Source of the DNA: Nocardia jinanensis
GTDB lineage: Bacteria > Actinomycetota > Actinomycetes > Mycobacteriales > Mycobacteriaceae
NCBI RefSeq assembly: GCF_014645735.1
Contig: NZ_BMMH01000005.1
Location: 186,001-250,000, forward strand
Length of the DNA: 64,000 nucleotides
Direction: 5' to 3'
Position numbers and translations under genes: made by a program. Each line of letters starts with the position of its first letter. Position 1 is the stretch's first letter. The notes beneath the pieces are model-generated. The model saw nothing but the letters and a program-made list of their open reading frames with translations, was not told the origin of the DNA and did no database searches. Positions 43,083-52,681 of the stretch are shown in pieces.

Positions 43083-43566
43083 TCCGGATGCATGCGCGTC
43101 GAAACAGCATAATGAACACTTCCATCCAACCGTTTGATTCATTTATCTATTAGTCGGCCCCGTACATCTAACAACAGGCTGACCAGGGAAAATACCAGTT
43201 CCGGAGTAGCCGGTCCGATGGCTACGGCCTTCCGCCCGAGCATGCCTCCTCGCCCTGAGCCACCGATCCCCCATTGCATTCGCGTGACAAGCTGTATAAA
43301 TTCATGGTGCGTGACGCAGGACACAAGAGAGTGATCCCGCTGATCGGGCCGAGACCTCGACACCGACGCGCCGCCGTTGAGCCATGCCCCCGCGTGTACG
43401 CCGAAAGAGCGGTGTATGCCGACGATCGTCCACACCTGCCGGCCGCCGAAGCGGTACGGCACCACCGTGATACGGCACCGGAAGCGAAGTACACGCAACC
43501 GTCGCTCCGACCCGGCAACCCATTCGGCGATCACACAGCTGATGTAGCGGCGGAGCATTCGACACT
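43083..43566. other. Intergenic region, about 480 bp
   Basis: No gene recognised. The AT-rich element at 43143-43151 lies near its left end and the promoter for the kinase gene should be inside. Confidence 0.5.
43143..43151 (+). promoter_or_regulatory. TTATCTATT element
   Basis: 8/9 match to the recurring TAATCTATT, in the tract TTGATTCATTTATCTATTAG. It lies 60 nt after the stop of the second paralog and over 400 nt before the next gene. Confidence 0.4.
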
Positions 43567-44733
43567 ATGGAGCACAAGCACATGACGATCACCGCGAACG
43601 CGAAATCGGTGGGCGAGGCAATTGCCGCGCTGTCCCCCTGGAGCCCGCGGACCCCGTTACACAGAGTCACAGACGTGACACCGGAGTTGCTGACCCGGTT
43701 GTTGTCGGGTACGGGCGGCGCCCGAGTGGAGGCCGTCGAGCTCGGTAAGGGCACCAGCGGTACCACCGACCGGCAGCAGGTCACGGTTCAGTGGAACGAT
43801 GCCGGCAGGCGGGACGGTCCGCCTGCGTCGCTCTTCGTGAAATCGACCCCGTCCATGGTCACGAATCGTCTCATGTCCGCGGTCACCGGGCTGAGCCGCG
43901 TGGAGACGACGTTCTACAAGAGCTGCCGTCCCGGCCTGCACAATGTGCCGGCACCGCGGTGCCATTTCGCCGAATACGGTTCCGGGGCACGGCACTTGAT
44001 CATTCTGGACGACATCACGATCGACGGCGTCCGCCCGTGCGAACTGACGGAGGACTGCACTCTGTCGTTCGCCGAGAATTTGATGGACACCTTCGCCGCC
44101 CTGCACGGTCAGTTCTGGGAGACCGCCCGATTCGGCAGTGACCTTTCGTGGGTCGCCCCGCTGAGTGAGCGGGTCGGGTTCCGTGCATTGGCATGGCAGT
44201 TCCGCAGGATGCGTACTTCGCTGACCGAACGACCGGAGCTCTCGTTGCCCGATGAGGTTCATCGCATGTGCGAGTTCGTCAACGCTCACGACCGTGAGCT
44301 CTACCGGCGCTGGGAACGCGGCCCCCGCACATTGATCCATGGCGATACCCACCTGGGCAACACCTTCGAGCCCGCGGACGGCCGTGCCGGCCTGTTGGAT
44401 TGGCAGCTGGTACATCGCGCGCCGGGTCTGCGCGAAGTCGCCTACACGCTGATCTGGTCACTGCCGGTCGAACTGCGTCGCCAACACGAGTCACATCTGA
44501 TTTCGCGCTACCTCGACGGCTTGGCGGCCAACGGAGTGACGGATCCACCGACCTACGAGCAGGCCTGGGACGACTACAGATTCTTCGCCTTCGATGCGTG
44601 GGACTCGATCGCGTTCGGCGTCGCGTGGCCCGGTATGCAGTCGGTGGAAACCGTCGAGGCCGGTTTCCACCGGGCCAATGCCGCGGTCGCAGATCTCGAG
44701 GTCTCGGAGGCCCTCGCCTCCTACCTGAACTGA
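43567..44733 (+). CDS. APH-fold phosphotransferase, second copy
   Basis: 388 residues, or 383 if the ATG at 43582 with GGAG 9 nt upstream is used. LIILDDITIDGV is the hinge, TLIHGDTHLGNTFEPADG is the catalytic loop, and GLLDWQLVHRAPGLREVAY is the metal-binding motif. The DWQ form and the ELGKGTSGTTDRQQ nucleotide loop place it in a branch different from the kinase at 40151, near the ecdysteroid-kinase-like group. The phosphate acceptor is unknown; a hydroxylated lipid would suit the surroundings. Confidence 0.87.
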   Translation: MEHKHMTITANAKSVGEAIAALSPWSPRTPLHRVTDVTPELLTRLLSGTGGARVEAVELGKGTSGTTDRQQVTVQWNDAGRRDGPPASLFVKSTPSMVTNRLMSAVTGLSRVETTFYKSCRPGLHNVPAPRCHFAEYGSGARHLIILDDITIDGVRPCELTEDCTLSFAENLMDTFAALHGQFWETARFGSDLSWVAPLSERVGFRALAWQFRRMRTSLTERPELSLPDEVHRMCEFVNAHDRELYRRWERGPRTLIHGDTHLGNTFEPADGRAGLLDWQLVHRAPGLREVAYTLIWSLPVELRRQHESHLISRYLDGLAANGVTDPPTYEQAWDDYRFFAFDAWDSIAFGVAWPGMQSVETVEAGFHRANAAVADLEVSEALASYLN

Positions 44734-45226
44734 TCACCGCGGATAGTAGTCGCGGTATCCGACCGCGAGGATGCAGTCGAGGCACCGGCTCCTCATCGCG
44801 TCACACGACCCACCGGACCGAACGAGTCCACAGCCGGCCGGCCGCCCAGCAGCTCGATCTCGACCGGGCATCCATGCTGCGGCCTTCGACTGCACCGACA
44901 GCCGGGTGACGCCCGCTTCGGATTGCCGAACGACCCTCTGCGCGAGATGTTAGCTGAGGCAAGCTTCCCGCCGGCCGGACCGGCGGCTTCGCCGCCGAAT
45001 TCCCCCACGGCCACAATCCAGGACACGCTGATCGGCCGGAACGTGCCCCCGGTACGAGCTGCGATGATCTGCCATTTTACCGGGAAAGATTTAGACTTAT
45101 TCATTTAATCTATTCAACCTATTGTGTTTTTTCCGTGTCTATGTCAACTTGGTTGCCGACAGTTGCTGTGACGGCGAGCACACGATCTGACTGCACGCAC
45201 TGGACAGACGGAAACAGGAGGACGCG
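44734..45226. other. Intergenic region upstream of the mce operon, about 490 bp
   Basis: No convincing gene. The last 130 bp turn AT-rich (from about 45072), include an exact TAATCTATT element, and should contain the promoter of the mce operon. Confidence 0.5.
45106..45114 (+). promoter_or_regulatory. TAATCTATT element upstream of the mce operon
   Basis: Exact copy of the recurring element, followed by CAACCTATT as a second half-match, 113 nt before yrbEA. Confidence 0.5.
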
Positions 45227-46015
45227 ATGCAACCGAAAGTCGAGGCGCCGCTGCGCGCCAAGCTGCGCGTGCCGGTGTCTGCGGTGGGTGGGTTCTTCTC
45301 CATGTGCGCGGCCACCGCCCGCGCCTCGACCAAACGGCCGTTCCCGTGGACCGAGTTCTTCGAGCAAGGATGGTTCCTGGCCCGGGTAGCCCTGCTCCCG
45401 ACCATACTGGTGGCCATCCCGTTCACGGTGCTGGTCATCTTCACGCTCAACATCCTGCTCGTCGAATTCGGAGCCGCCGATCTGTCCGGCGCGGGTGCGG
45501 GGCTGGGGGCGGTAACGCAAGTAGGGCCGCTGGTCACCGTGCTCATAGTCGCCGGCGCCGGTGCCACCGCGATCTGCGCCGACCTCGGCTCCCGGACGAT
45601 CCGGGAGGAAATCGATGCCATCCAGGTTCTGGGCATCGATCCGATACACCGGCTGGTCGTACCGCGCATGTTCGCGTCGACGATCGTCGCTCTGCTGCTG
45701 AACGGGCTGGTGGTCACCATCGGACTGATAGGCGGATTCCTGTTCTCGGTGTACGTACAGAATGTGACCCCCGGTGCGTACGTCTCCAGCCTGACACTGG
45801 TCACGGGCCTGCCCGAGGTGATCATCTCGGAAGTCAAAGCCGGTCTGTTCGGGCTCATCGCCGCACTCGTCGCCAGCCATATGGGCCTCACCGTCAAGGG
45901 CGGACCGAAAGGGGTCGGCGATGCGGTCAACGAGACCGTGGTCTACGCGTTCATGGCGCTGTTCGCGGTCAATGTCGTCGTCACCGCGGTCGGCGTCAAA
46001 GCAACGTTGGGATAG
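45227..46015 (+). CDS. yrbEA: YrbE/MlaE-family permease, first subunit of Mce system
   Basis: 262 residues with about five membrane segments (for example ILVAIPFTVLVIFTLNILL-like helix after residue 58). The conserved EEIDAIQVLGIDPIHRLVVP loop is the signature of MlaE/YrbE permeases that couple to an MlaF-type ATPase. With the second YrbE it forms the inner-membrane channel of an Mce lipid importer. The ATPase (MceG) is usually encoded elsewhere, and none is seen here. GGAG lies upstream of the ATG. It is first of ten co-directional genes with overlaps or gaps of at most 10 bp. Confidence 0.95.
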   Translation: MQPKVEAPLRAKLRVPVSAVGGFFSMCAATARASTKRPFPWTEFFEQGWFLARVALLPTILVAIPFTVLVIFTLNILLVEFGAADLSGAGAGLGAVTQVGPLVTVLIVAGAGATAICADLGSRTIREEIDAIQVLGIDPIHRLVVPRMFASTIVALLLNGLVVTIGLIGGFLFSVYVQNVTPGAYVSSLTLVTGLPEVIISEVKAGLFGLIAALVASHMGLTVKGGPKGVGDAVNETVVYAFMALFAVNVVVTAVGVKATLG

Positions 46016-46018
46016 CGA

Positions 46019-46879
46019 ATGACTGAAGAAGTATCGGTATTTCGAAGTAGGTACCCGCGTGCGGCGCACAGGCTCGCCGCGCCCGGCCGGGCAATGGATC
46101 ACGTCGGCCATCAGGGCTGGTTCTTCTACCAGAGTTTCCGCCAGATGGCCCACGCCGTACGGACCTACCGTATGGAAGTGCTGCGCATCATCGCCGAAAT
46201 GGGAATGGGCACAGGTGCATTGGCGATCATCGGCGGTACCGCCGTCATCGTCGCATTCATGACCCTGTCGGCCGGCGCGCTGCTGGCGATCCAGGGTTTC
46301 GCGTCCCTCGGCGATATCGGTGTCGAGGCACTGACCGGTTTCTTCTCCGCATTCATCAACGTGCGCATCGTGGTTCCGGTAACCGCGGGCATCGCCCTCG
46401 CGGCGACCATCGGCGCCGGCGCCACCGCACGCATCGGCGCCATGCGGATCAGCGAGGAAATCGACGCGCTCGAGGTCATGGCGATCCGGTCGATCTCCTA
46501 CGTCGTCTCGACCCGGGTGATCAGCGGACTGATCGTGATCATTCCGCTGTACTCGATCGCGGTGCTGATGTCGTTTCTGTCGTCCCAGCTGTACACCACA
46601 TTGCTGGCCGGTCAGTCCTCCGGCGTGTACAACCACTACTTCTACACATTCCTGCGACCGACCGACCTGATGTGGTCGTTCGTCCAGGCGATCGCGATGG
46701 CGCTGACGGTGATGCTCATCCACTGCTATTACGGTTTCAATGCCGCCGGCGGTCCCGCCGGAGTCGGCTACGCCGTGGGGCGTGCGGTTCGCGCGTCGCT
46801 GGTCGCCGTTGTCATGGTCACTCTGCTGGTCTCTCTCGCGGTGTACGGCACCACGGGCAATTTCAATCTCGCCGGGTGA
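46019..46879 (+). CDS. yrbEB: YrbE/MlaE-family permease, second subunit of Mce system
   Basis: 286 residues, starting 3 nt after yrbEA. The N-terminal amphipathic stretch (HQGWFFYQSFRQMAHAV) is followed by membrane helices. The coupling loop reads MRISEEIDALEVMAIRSISY, the B-subunit version of the EEIDALxxM motif. It partners the first permease to move lipids captured by the Mce proteins across the membrane. Next gene mceA follows after 10 nt. Confidence 0.95.
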   Translation: MTEEVSVFRSRYPRAAHRLAAPGRAMDHVGHQGWFFYQSFRQMAHAVRTYRMEVLRIIAEMGMGTGALAIIGGTAVIVAFMTLSAGALLAIQGFASLGDIGVEALTGFFSAFINVRIVVPVTAGIALAATIGAGATARIGAMRISEEIDALEVMAIRSISYVVSTRVISGLIVIIPLYSIAVLMSFLSSQLYTTLLAGQSSGVYNHYFYTFLRPTDLMWSFVQAIAMALTVMLIHCYYGFNAAGGPAGVGYAVGRAVRASLVAVVMVTLLVSLAVYGTTGNFNLAG

Positions 46880-46889
46880 GGGAGAACTG

Positions 46890-48098
46890 ATGTTCGGCCG
46901 CGCGCAAGGTTCGCGATACAAGAATCCACCGTACAAATCCATCTCGGTCGTCTTTGTCGGCGCCTTGGCCGGTCTCGTAGTTTTCTGCGCGGCATCCTTT
47001 CGCGGCACCTTCACCGAGACAGCCCCGGTGACCGTGGTTTCGCCGCGATCGGGGCTGATCATGGAGGTCGGGTCGAAGGTGAAACTGCACGGCGTAGAGA
47101 TCGGCCACGTCGACGGAATCGCCACCACCGGACAGGAAGCCACGATCTCACTCGCCCTGGATCCGTCGAGGCTGCCACAGATCCCGTCGAATGCACTGGC
47201 CGAAATCAAGCCCACGACGATATTCGGCGCCAAATACATCGAATTGGTTACTCCCGACGGCCCGGCGGGCACATCCCTGACCGCCGGAGCTCGAATCCGC
47301 ACCCTCGGCGTCACCGCCGAGATCAACACCGTTTTCCAGGACATCGTGGCGGTGATGAACAAGATCCAGCCGGAAAAACTCGACGCCACCCTCACCGCGA
47401 TCGCGGAAGGCCTGCAGGGACGCGGCGACGACCTGGGCCAGACGATCGTCCGGCTCGACGACACCCTTGTGCAGCTGAACCCTCAACTGCCCCGGCTGCA
47501 GAGCGACCTGCGTAGCACCGCCGCCGCGGCCCAGACACTCGGTGATGCCGGGACCGACCTCATGTCCATCCTGCGCAATGCCACCGTGACCTCCGATTCC
47601 ATCGTCGAGAAAAAGGACGATTTGGCTGCTCTGCTCGTTTCCGCGATCGGCCTGGGCTCGACCGGCAATACGTTTCTCGGCGAGAACAGAAACGGAATCG
47701 TCGACTCGATGCGCCTGCTGACACCGACAACAGCGCTGCTGGCGAAGTACAGTCCGGGATTTCCCTGCATGTTCCATCTCGGCGCGCTGAATGCCGCCAA
47801 CGAGCCTCCGGTCATCGATGAGACCGGATACTCGGCCTCCATGGACGTCGGACTTCTGGGCGGTGACGATCCCTACGTCTACCCCGAGAACCTTCCGATC
47901 GTGGGTGCCAAGGGCGGACCACACACCGAACCGGGCTGCTACGCACCGACGACCTGGGAAAACTATCCGGCGCCGTACCTCAGGATGAATACGGGCGCCC
48001 CCCTGAACGGACCGGGCAGTGACCATCCGAAGTTCGGCAATCCCAGCATCATCGAGTATCTGCTCGGCACTGCGCCGACCGGAGAGGGACGCCGATGA
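46890..48098 (+). CDS. mceA: MCE-family lipid-binding protein A
   Basis: 402 residues; the ATG with GGAGA upstream was chosen, and the open frame before it overlaps yrbEB. One N-terminal membrane helix (about residues 17-37) anchors the protein. The MlaD/MCE domain follows (VVSPRSGLIMEVGSKVKLHG, then PTTIFGAKYIELVTP), then a long helical region, then a Cys-containing C-terminal part (SPGFPCMFHLGALN, PGCYAPTTWENYP). Six different Mce proteins form a periplasm-spanning tube that carries hydrophobic substrates to the permease. MceA is always first after the YrbE pair. Confidence 0.95.
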   Translation: MFGRAQGSRYKNPPYKSISVVFVGALAGLVVFCAASFRGTFTETAPVTVVSPRSGLIMEVGSKVKLHGVEIGHVDGIATTGQEATISLALDPSRLPQIPSNALAEIKPTTIFGAKYIELVTPDGPAGTSLTAGARIRTLGVTAEINTVFQDIVAVMNKIQPEKLDATLTAIAEGLQGRGDDLGQTIVRLDDTLVQLNPQLPRLQSDLRSTAAAAQTLGDAGTDLMSILRNATVTSDSIVEKKDDLAALLVSAIGLGSTGNTFLGENRNGIVDSMRLLTPTTALLAKYSPGFPCMFHLGALNAANEPPVIDETGYSASMDVGLLGGDDPYVYPENLPIVGAKGGPHTEPGCYAPTTWENYPAPYLRMNTGAPLNGPGSDHPKFGNPSIIEYLLGTAPTGEGRR

Positions 48099-49120
48099 GA
48101 ATTACCTCGCACATGCTCAAGTTCGTGGTCTTCGCCGTGACGATGAGTTTCTTTCTCTTCGCGATCGTGGTCGTTTTCGGAAAGCTCCGCTTCGAGAGCC
48201 GCTCGGATTATTCGGCAATATTCGACAATGTATCGGGCCTGAAATCCGGTCAGTTCGTTCGCATCGCCGGGGTCGAGGTCGGTCGGGTCGACAACGTATC
48301 GGTCACCGACAACACCCGCGCGCGGGTCGACTTCTCACTGGACAGCGACGTCGCGCTGACCGTGGCGACCCGCGCGGAGGTCCGCTACGAGAACCTCGTC
48401 GGCGACCGGTACATGGAATTGAGTGAGGGCGCCGGCGCGACGGACCCGCTGTCCCGGGGCGCCACCATCCCGGCTGATCACACCGCACCGGCATTGGATC
48501 TCGACGCCGTGATCGGCGGGTTCCGTCCGCTGTTCAAGGCACTTGATCCCGATCAGGTGAACCAGTTCTCGGCGGAACTGATCGCCACCCTGCAGGGGCA
48601 GGGCGGCACCATCGCCGGCATTCTCGACCACACCGCGCAACTGACATCGGCACTGGCCGATCGCGACCAATTGATCGGCCAGGTCATCACCAACCTCAAT
48701 GCGGTACTCGGCACCGTCAACGACCGCAATCAACAATTCGACTCGCTGGTCGACAACCTGCAGCTGCTGATCAGTGGTATTTCGAAGCAGTCGCAGCCGG
48801 TGGCCGACGCATTGGCCCGTATCGGCTCCGCGTCCGGGAACATCGCCGCGCTGCTGGATGTCACCCACGCGGACATCACCTCGGATGTGACCCAGCTGGG
48901 CAGGGTGAGCGGCAATATCGACGCCGATCACGACTACGTCGACGGGCTGCTGTCGCGGCTGCCCTCCGACTACGCCCGGTTGAGCCGGCTCGGCCTGTAC
49001 GGCGACTTCTTCAGCTTCTATCTCTGTGACGTAACCCTGAAGGTCAACGGGCCCAACGGCGATCCGAACTATATCGAGATCGTCGGCCAGCGAGCGGGAA
49101 GGTGCACTCCGCCCCAATGA
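48095..49120 (+). CDS. mceB: MCE-family lipid-binding protein B
   Basis: 341 residues, coupled to mceA by an ATGA overlap. An N-terminal helix (VVFAVTMSFFLFAIVVVFG) anchors it, the MCE domain reads SDYSAIFDNVSGLKSGQFVR and GDRYMELSEGA, and a helical domain of about 200 residues follows. It ends with a short Cys-containing tail (FYLCDVTLK, GRCTPPQ). Fourth gene of the importer operon. Confidence 0.94.
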   Translation: MRITSHMLKFVVFAVTMSFFLFAIVVVFGKLRFESRSDYSAIFDNVSGLKSGQFVRIAGVEVGRVDNVSVTDNTRARVDFSLDSDVALTVATRAEVRYENLVGDRYMELSEGAGATDPLSRGATIPADHTAPALDLDAVIGGFRPLFKALDPDQVNQFSAELIATLQGQGGTIAGILDHTAQLTSALADRDQLIGQVITNLNAVLGTVNDRNQQFDSLVDNLQLLISGISKQSQPVADALARIGSASGNIAALLDVTHADITSDVTQLGRVSGNIDADHDYVDGLLSRLPSDYARLSRLGLYGDFFSFYLCDVTLKVNGPNGDPNYIEIVGQRAGRCTPPQ

Positions 49121-50289
49121 GCGCAACCGCAACAGCGAACACATTCCGGATCGGCCTGATAGGGCTGGTCGTCACCGCGGCGGCGGTACTGACCGCCAAC
49201 AACTACGACAAGGTCGCCTATTTGGGCACGCATCGCGAGTACCGCGCGCAATTCGCCGAGGCGGCGGGGCTGAAATCGGGGTCGCCCGTGGAGGTCGCGG
49301 GTGTCCAGGTCGGCAAGGTGTCCAGCCTGGAACTCGACGGCACAACGGTGCTGGTCCGATTCTCCGCCGACGGCGTGCGACTCGGCACCGAGACAGAGGC
49401 CGCCATCAAGACGCATACCGTGCTGGGCAGCAAAATGCTCGAGTTGCGCCCGCGCGGACGGACCCCACTGGGGCCGAACGCGACCATCGACACCGCGCAC
49501 ACCTCGACCCCCTATCTGCTGACCGACACCCTCGGTGACCTCACCGCCACCATCAGCGGACTGAAGACCGACGATCTGACCGCCGCGTTGCAGGTGCTCG
49601 GCGACACGCTGAACATGGCCCAGCCGAATCTCGGTGCTGCGCTCGACGGCGTGTCGCGGCTGTCGACATCGATCGGCACGCGCGACGACCTGCTGAAGGA
49701 TCTGCTCTCGAACGCGTCGGCTGTCACCGGCGTGCTGTCGAAACGCAGCGCCCAGCTCAATGCGCTGATCCTGGACGGCAACGTGTTGTTCCAGGCGCTG
49801 GACGAGCGGCGCCAGGCGCTGTCGGTCCTGCTGACGAACATCTCCGCGGTGTCGACGCAGCTCACCGGCCTGATCGCGGATAACAGGGAGCAGCTCGGCC
49901 CCGTCCTGGACCGGTTGAACCGCGTCGCCGATCTGCTCGACAAACGCAAAGCCGATATCGAGAGGACTCTGTTGCCACTGAGTCAGTACGCGCTCTCACT
50001 CGGCGAATCGGTGGCGTCCGGGCCATTCTTCAAGGCCTACGTGGGCAACCTGCTGCCGGGGCAATTCCTGCAACCCTTCATCGACGCCGCATTCGCCGAG
50101 CAGGGCGTGAACCCCGGCATCCTCGGCGGGCCCCACGGTGGCGGTGCCACCGGGCCGCCCGGTCCTGTCCCGCCGGCCGATCCGGGTCCCGCACCCGCTG
50201 CTCCGGCGCCCCCCGCAGCACCACCGTTTCCACCGATCCCGACAATCCCGGGGCTCCCGCCCATCCCGGGGCTCGGAGGCCAGCGATGA
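49117..50289 (+). CDS. mceC: MCE-family lipid-binding protein C
   Basis: 390 residues, starting at the ATG that overlaps the mceB stop (ATGA). The MCE domain contains YRAQFAEAAGLKSGSPVEVA and VLGSKMLELRPRG. The helical domain is followed by a proline-rich tail of about 55 residues (PVPPADPGPAPAAPAPP and more), which is usual for MceC and may cross the outer part of the envelope. Within the six-protein tube each Mce subunit occupies one fixed place. Confidence 0.94.
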   Translation: MSATATANTFRIGLIGLVVTAAAVLTANNYDKVAYLGTHREYRAQFAEAAGLKSGSPVEVAGVQVGKVSSLELDGTTVLVRFSADGVRLGTETEAAIKTHTVLGSKMLELRPRGRTPLGPNATIDTAHTSTPYLLTDTLGDLTATISGLKTDDLTAALQVLGDTLNMAQPNLGAALDGVSRLSTSIGTRDDLLKDLLSNASAVTGVLSKRSAQLNALILDGNVLFQALDERRQALSVLLTNISAVSTQLTGLIADNREQLGPVLDRLNRVADLLDKRKADIERTLLPLSQYALSLGESVASGPFFKAYVGNLLPGQFLQPFIDAAFAEQGVNPGILGGPHGGGATGPPGPVPPADPGPAPAAPAPPAAPPFPPIPTIPGLPPIPGLGGQR

Positions 50290-51539
50290 AGATCCCCGCC
50301 CTGGCGCGATGGCCGATTTCCGGTCGCGCGCTCACCCGTGCCGCCGCCGTCGTCCTCGTCGCGGTGCTGGCTGCCACCGGTTGGTACATCCATTCGATCC
50401 GCACACGTATCGATATCACCGCGTATTTCGCCAACACCAACGGCCTGTACGAGGGCGACGACGTACTCCTGCTGGGCCTGAAGATCGGCCGGATCGACCA
50501 CATCGAGCCGGACGGCCGGCAGATGAAGGTCAGCTTCCACTACGACTCCTCGGTCGCGATCCCCGCAGACGCCAAAGCCGTTGTACTGTCGCCGACGCTG
50601 GTGTCCTCCCGGGCCATCCAGCTGACCCCGGCCCATACCGGCGGACCGCAACTGGCCGACGGTGACACCATAGATATCAGCCGTACCGCCGTTCCCGTCG
50701 AGTGGGACGATTTCCGCAAACAGCTGGAGCGGCTGGCGCAGTCACTCGGTCCGACCGGCGAACAGCCGACCGGACCTCTCGGATCGTTCATCAATTCCGC
50801 GGCAGGCGCCCTCAAAGGCAACGGTGATCGGCTCAACACCACGATCACCACCCTTTCCGACGCGATGAGCACGATCGCCGGCAGCCGCAACGACCTGTTC
50901 AGCACCATCCGCAACCTGCAGGTGTTCGTCAGCGCGCTGGCCGCCAGTGACCAGCAGATCGTCGAGATCAACGGTCATCTGGCGTCGGTCAGCCAGGTCC
51001 TGGTCGATTCGGACAGCCAACTGTCCACGGCCTTATCCGATTTGGACACGGTAGCCGCCGATATTCAGCGATTCGTGGCCGACAACCGGAATCGGCTGCA
51101 GCATTCGGTCGATCAACTCGCCTCGGTCACCACGATGCTGAACAACAACAGGGCCACCATAGAGCAGACCCTGCATGTCGCACCGCACGCCTTCGCCAAC
51201 CTCTACAACATCTACCAGCCGGCGCAAGGCGCACTGACCGGCGCGCTCACCGTGCCCAATATGCAGAATCCGGTCCAATTCATCTGCGGCGCAATCCAGG
51301 CCGCCAGTCAGCTCGGTGCGGCGGAGGCCGCGAAGTTGTGCGTGCAGTACCTGGGACCGGTGCTGAAAAGCATCGGCTTCAACTATCCCCCGGTCGGCGC
51401 CAACCCGATGACCGGCGTCCAGGCCCGGCGCGACCAGGTCGACTACAGCGAACCGTTCCTCAACCCGTATCCCGCCGGCGCGACGGTCGACGCAGGCAGC
51501 GGTATGCCCGGGTTGTTCGGTCGGACAGGACAGCGATGA
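50286..51539 (+). CDS. mceD: MCE-family lipid-binding protein D
   Basis: 417 residues, coupled to mceC by ATGA. An N-terminal membrane helix (AVVLVAVLAATGWYIHSI) precedes the MCE domain (ITAYFANTNGLYEGDDVLLL, LVSSRAIQLTPAH). A long helical part and a C-terminal region with two Cys (FICGAIQAASQ, KLCVQYLGP) follow. Substrate selectivity of the whole system cannot be read from it. Confidence 0.94.
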   Translation: MKIPALARWPISGRALTRAAAVVLVAVLAATGWYIHSIRTRIDITAYFANTNGLYEGDDVLLLGLKIGRIDHIEPDGRQMKVSFHYDSSVAIPADAKAVVLSPTLVSSRAIQLTPAHTGGPQLADGDTIDISRTAVPVEWDDFRKQLERLAQSLGPTGEQPTGPLGSFINSAAGALKGNGDRLNTTITTLSDAMSTIAGSRNDLFSTIRNLQVFVSALAASDQQIVEINGHLASVSQVLVDSDSQLSTALSDLDTVAADIQRFVADNRNRLQHSVDQLASVTTMLNNNRATIEQTLHVAPHAFANLYNIYQPAQGALTGALTVPNMQNPVQFICGAIQAASQLGAAEAAKLCVQYLGPVLKSIGFNYPPVGANPMTGVQARRDQVDYSEPFLNPYPAGATVDAGSGMPGLFGRTGQR

Positions 51540-52681
51540 CCATCCCTCGAAAGCTCGGCCGACCACACCGCGCACCCGCTGCGATCTGCTGCGTGGCCGC
51601 GCTACTGCTGCTCAGTGGCTGCGGACAGTGGCGCGGTGCCAACTCGCTGCCGCTTCCCGGTGCCGCAGGACACGGAGCCGGGTCCTACCGCGTGCAGATC
51701 CAGATGCCGGACGTCTCCACGATCCAAGAGAATTCGCGGGTCCGCGTGGCCGATGTGAATATCGGCTCGATCACCAGGATCGAGCGACAGGGCTGGCACG
51801 CGCTGGTAACCGTCACCATCGACCGCGACGTCGTGCTCCCCGCGAACGTCACCGCGGCGATCGGCCAGACCAGTCTCCTCGGCAGCCAGCACATCGAGCT
51901 GGCCCCACCGATCGGGGTGCCGGCGGCCGGGCAGCTGCACGACGGTGACGTGATCCCCCTCGACCGCGCCGACCAATATCCGACTACCGAACAGACTCTC
52001 GCCACGTTGTCGATGGTGCTCAACGGCGGCGGCCTCGGCCGGCTACAGCAGATCAACAAGGAATTGAATGCCGCGCTGACCGGCCACGAAGCGGAGGTCC
52101 GCAGCCTGCTCGATCAGTTGAACACCTTCACCGATCAGCTGCAGCAACAGAGCGGGGACATCGTCGCAGCGATAGCAGGCCTGAACAATCTGGCCGACAC
52201 CGTGAACCGCCAGAACGACGTCCTCACGAATGCACTGCGCGCCATACCACCTGCCCTGCAGGTGCTCAACGAACAGCGTGACAACCTGGTCGCCGCTACC
52301 ACCGCGGTCGGCGACTTCGCCGCTACCGCCGACGATATCGTCACCACCAGCCGCGACGACATCATCGCCAACCTGCGCAACCTGCAACCCACCCTCACCG
52401 GGCTCGCCGACGCCGGGCAGGACCTGACCCGATCGCTCGGGTTCTACACCACATTCCCGTGGCCGGAGATCAACCTACCGAAATGGGTCCGGGGCGACTA
52501 CGCGAATCTCACCGCCATCATCGACCTCACCCTCGGCCGCATCGACAACTCAATGATGCAGGGCACGCCGTGGGAGGGACAGCTCACCGCCCTCGAGACA
52601 GCGCTGGGTCGTACCGACAGCCGGCAGCCCGGGCTGGGCACCCCCAACCCGTTGACCGGACCACTCGCGGGAGGCCGCTGA
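51536..52681 (+). CDS. mceE: MCE-family lipoprotein E
   Basis: 381 residues from the ATG overlapping the mceD stop. The N-terminus is a lipoprotein signal: hydrophobic AAICCVAALLLLSGC with lipobox L26-S27-G28-C29, as expected for the E position (LprK-like). The MCE domain reads YRVQIQMPDVSTIQENSRVR and TSLLGSQHIELAPP. Its lipid anchor differs from the transmembrane helices of the other Mce subunits. Confidence 0.95.
   Translation: MTIPRKLGRPHRAPAAICCVAALLLLSGCGQWRGANSLPLPGAAGHGAGSYRVQIQMPDVSTIQENSRVRVADVNIGSITRIERQGWHALVTVTIDRDVVLPANVTAAIGQTSLLGSQHIELAPPIGVPAAGQLHDGDVIPLDRADQYPTTEQTLATLSMVLNGGGLGRLQQINKELNAALTGHEAEVRSLLDQLNTFTDQLQQQSGDIVAAIAGLNNLADTVNRQNDVLTNALRAIPPALQVLNEQRDNLVAATTAVGDFAATADDIVTTSRDDIIANLRNLQPTLTGLADAGQDLTRSLGFYTTFPWPEINLPKWVRGDYANLTAIIDLTLGRIDNSMMQGTPWEGQLTALETALGRTDSRQPGLGTPNPLTGPLAGGR

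Noticed and set aside
45119..47464. 781-residue open frame on the minus strand
   Set aside because: It lies antisense to yrbEA, yrbEB and mceA, which have clear families and overlaps. Its Asp/Gly/Arg/His-rich composition is typical of an antisense frame in high-GC DNA.
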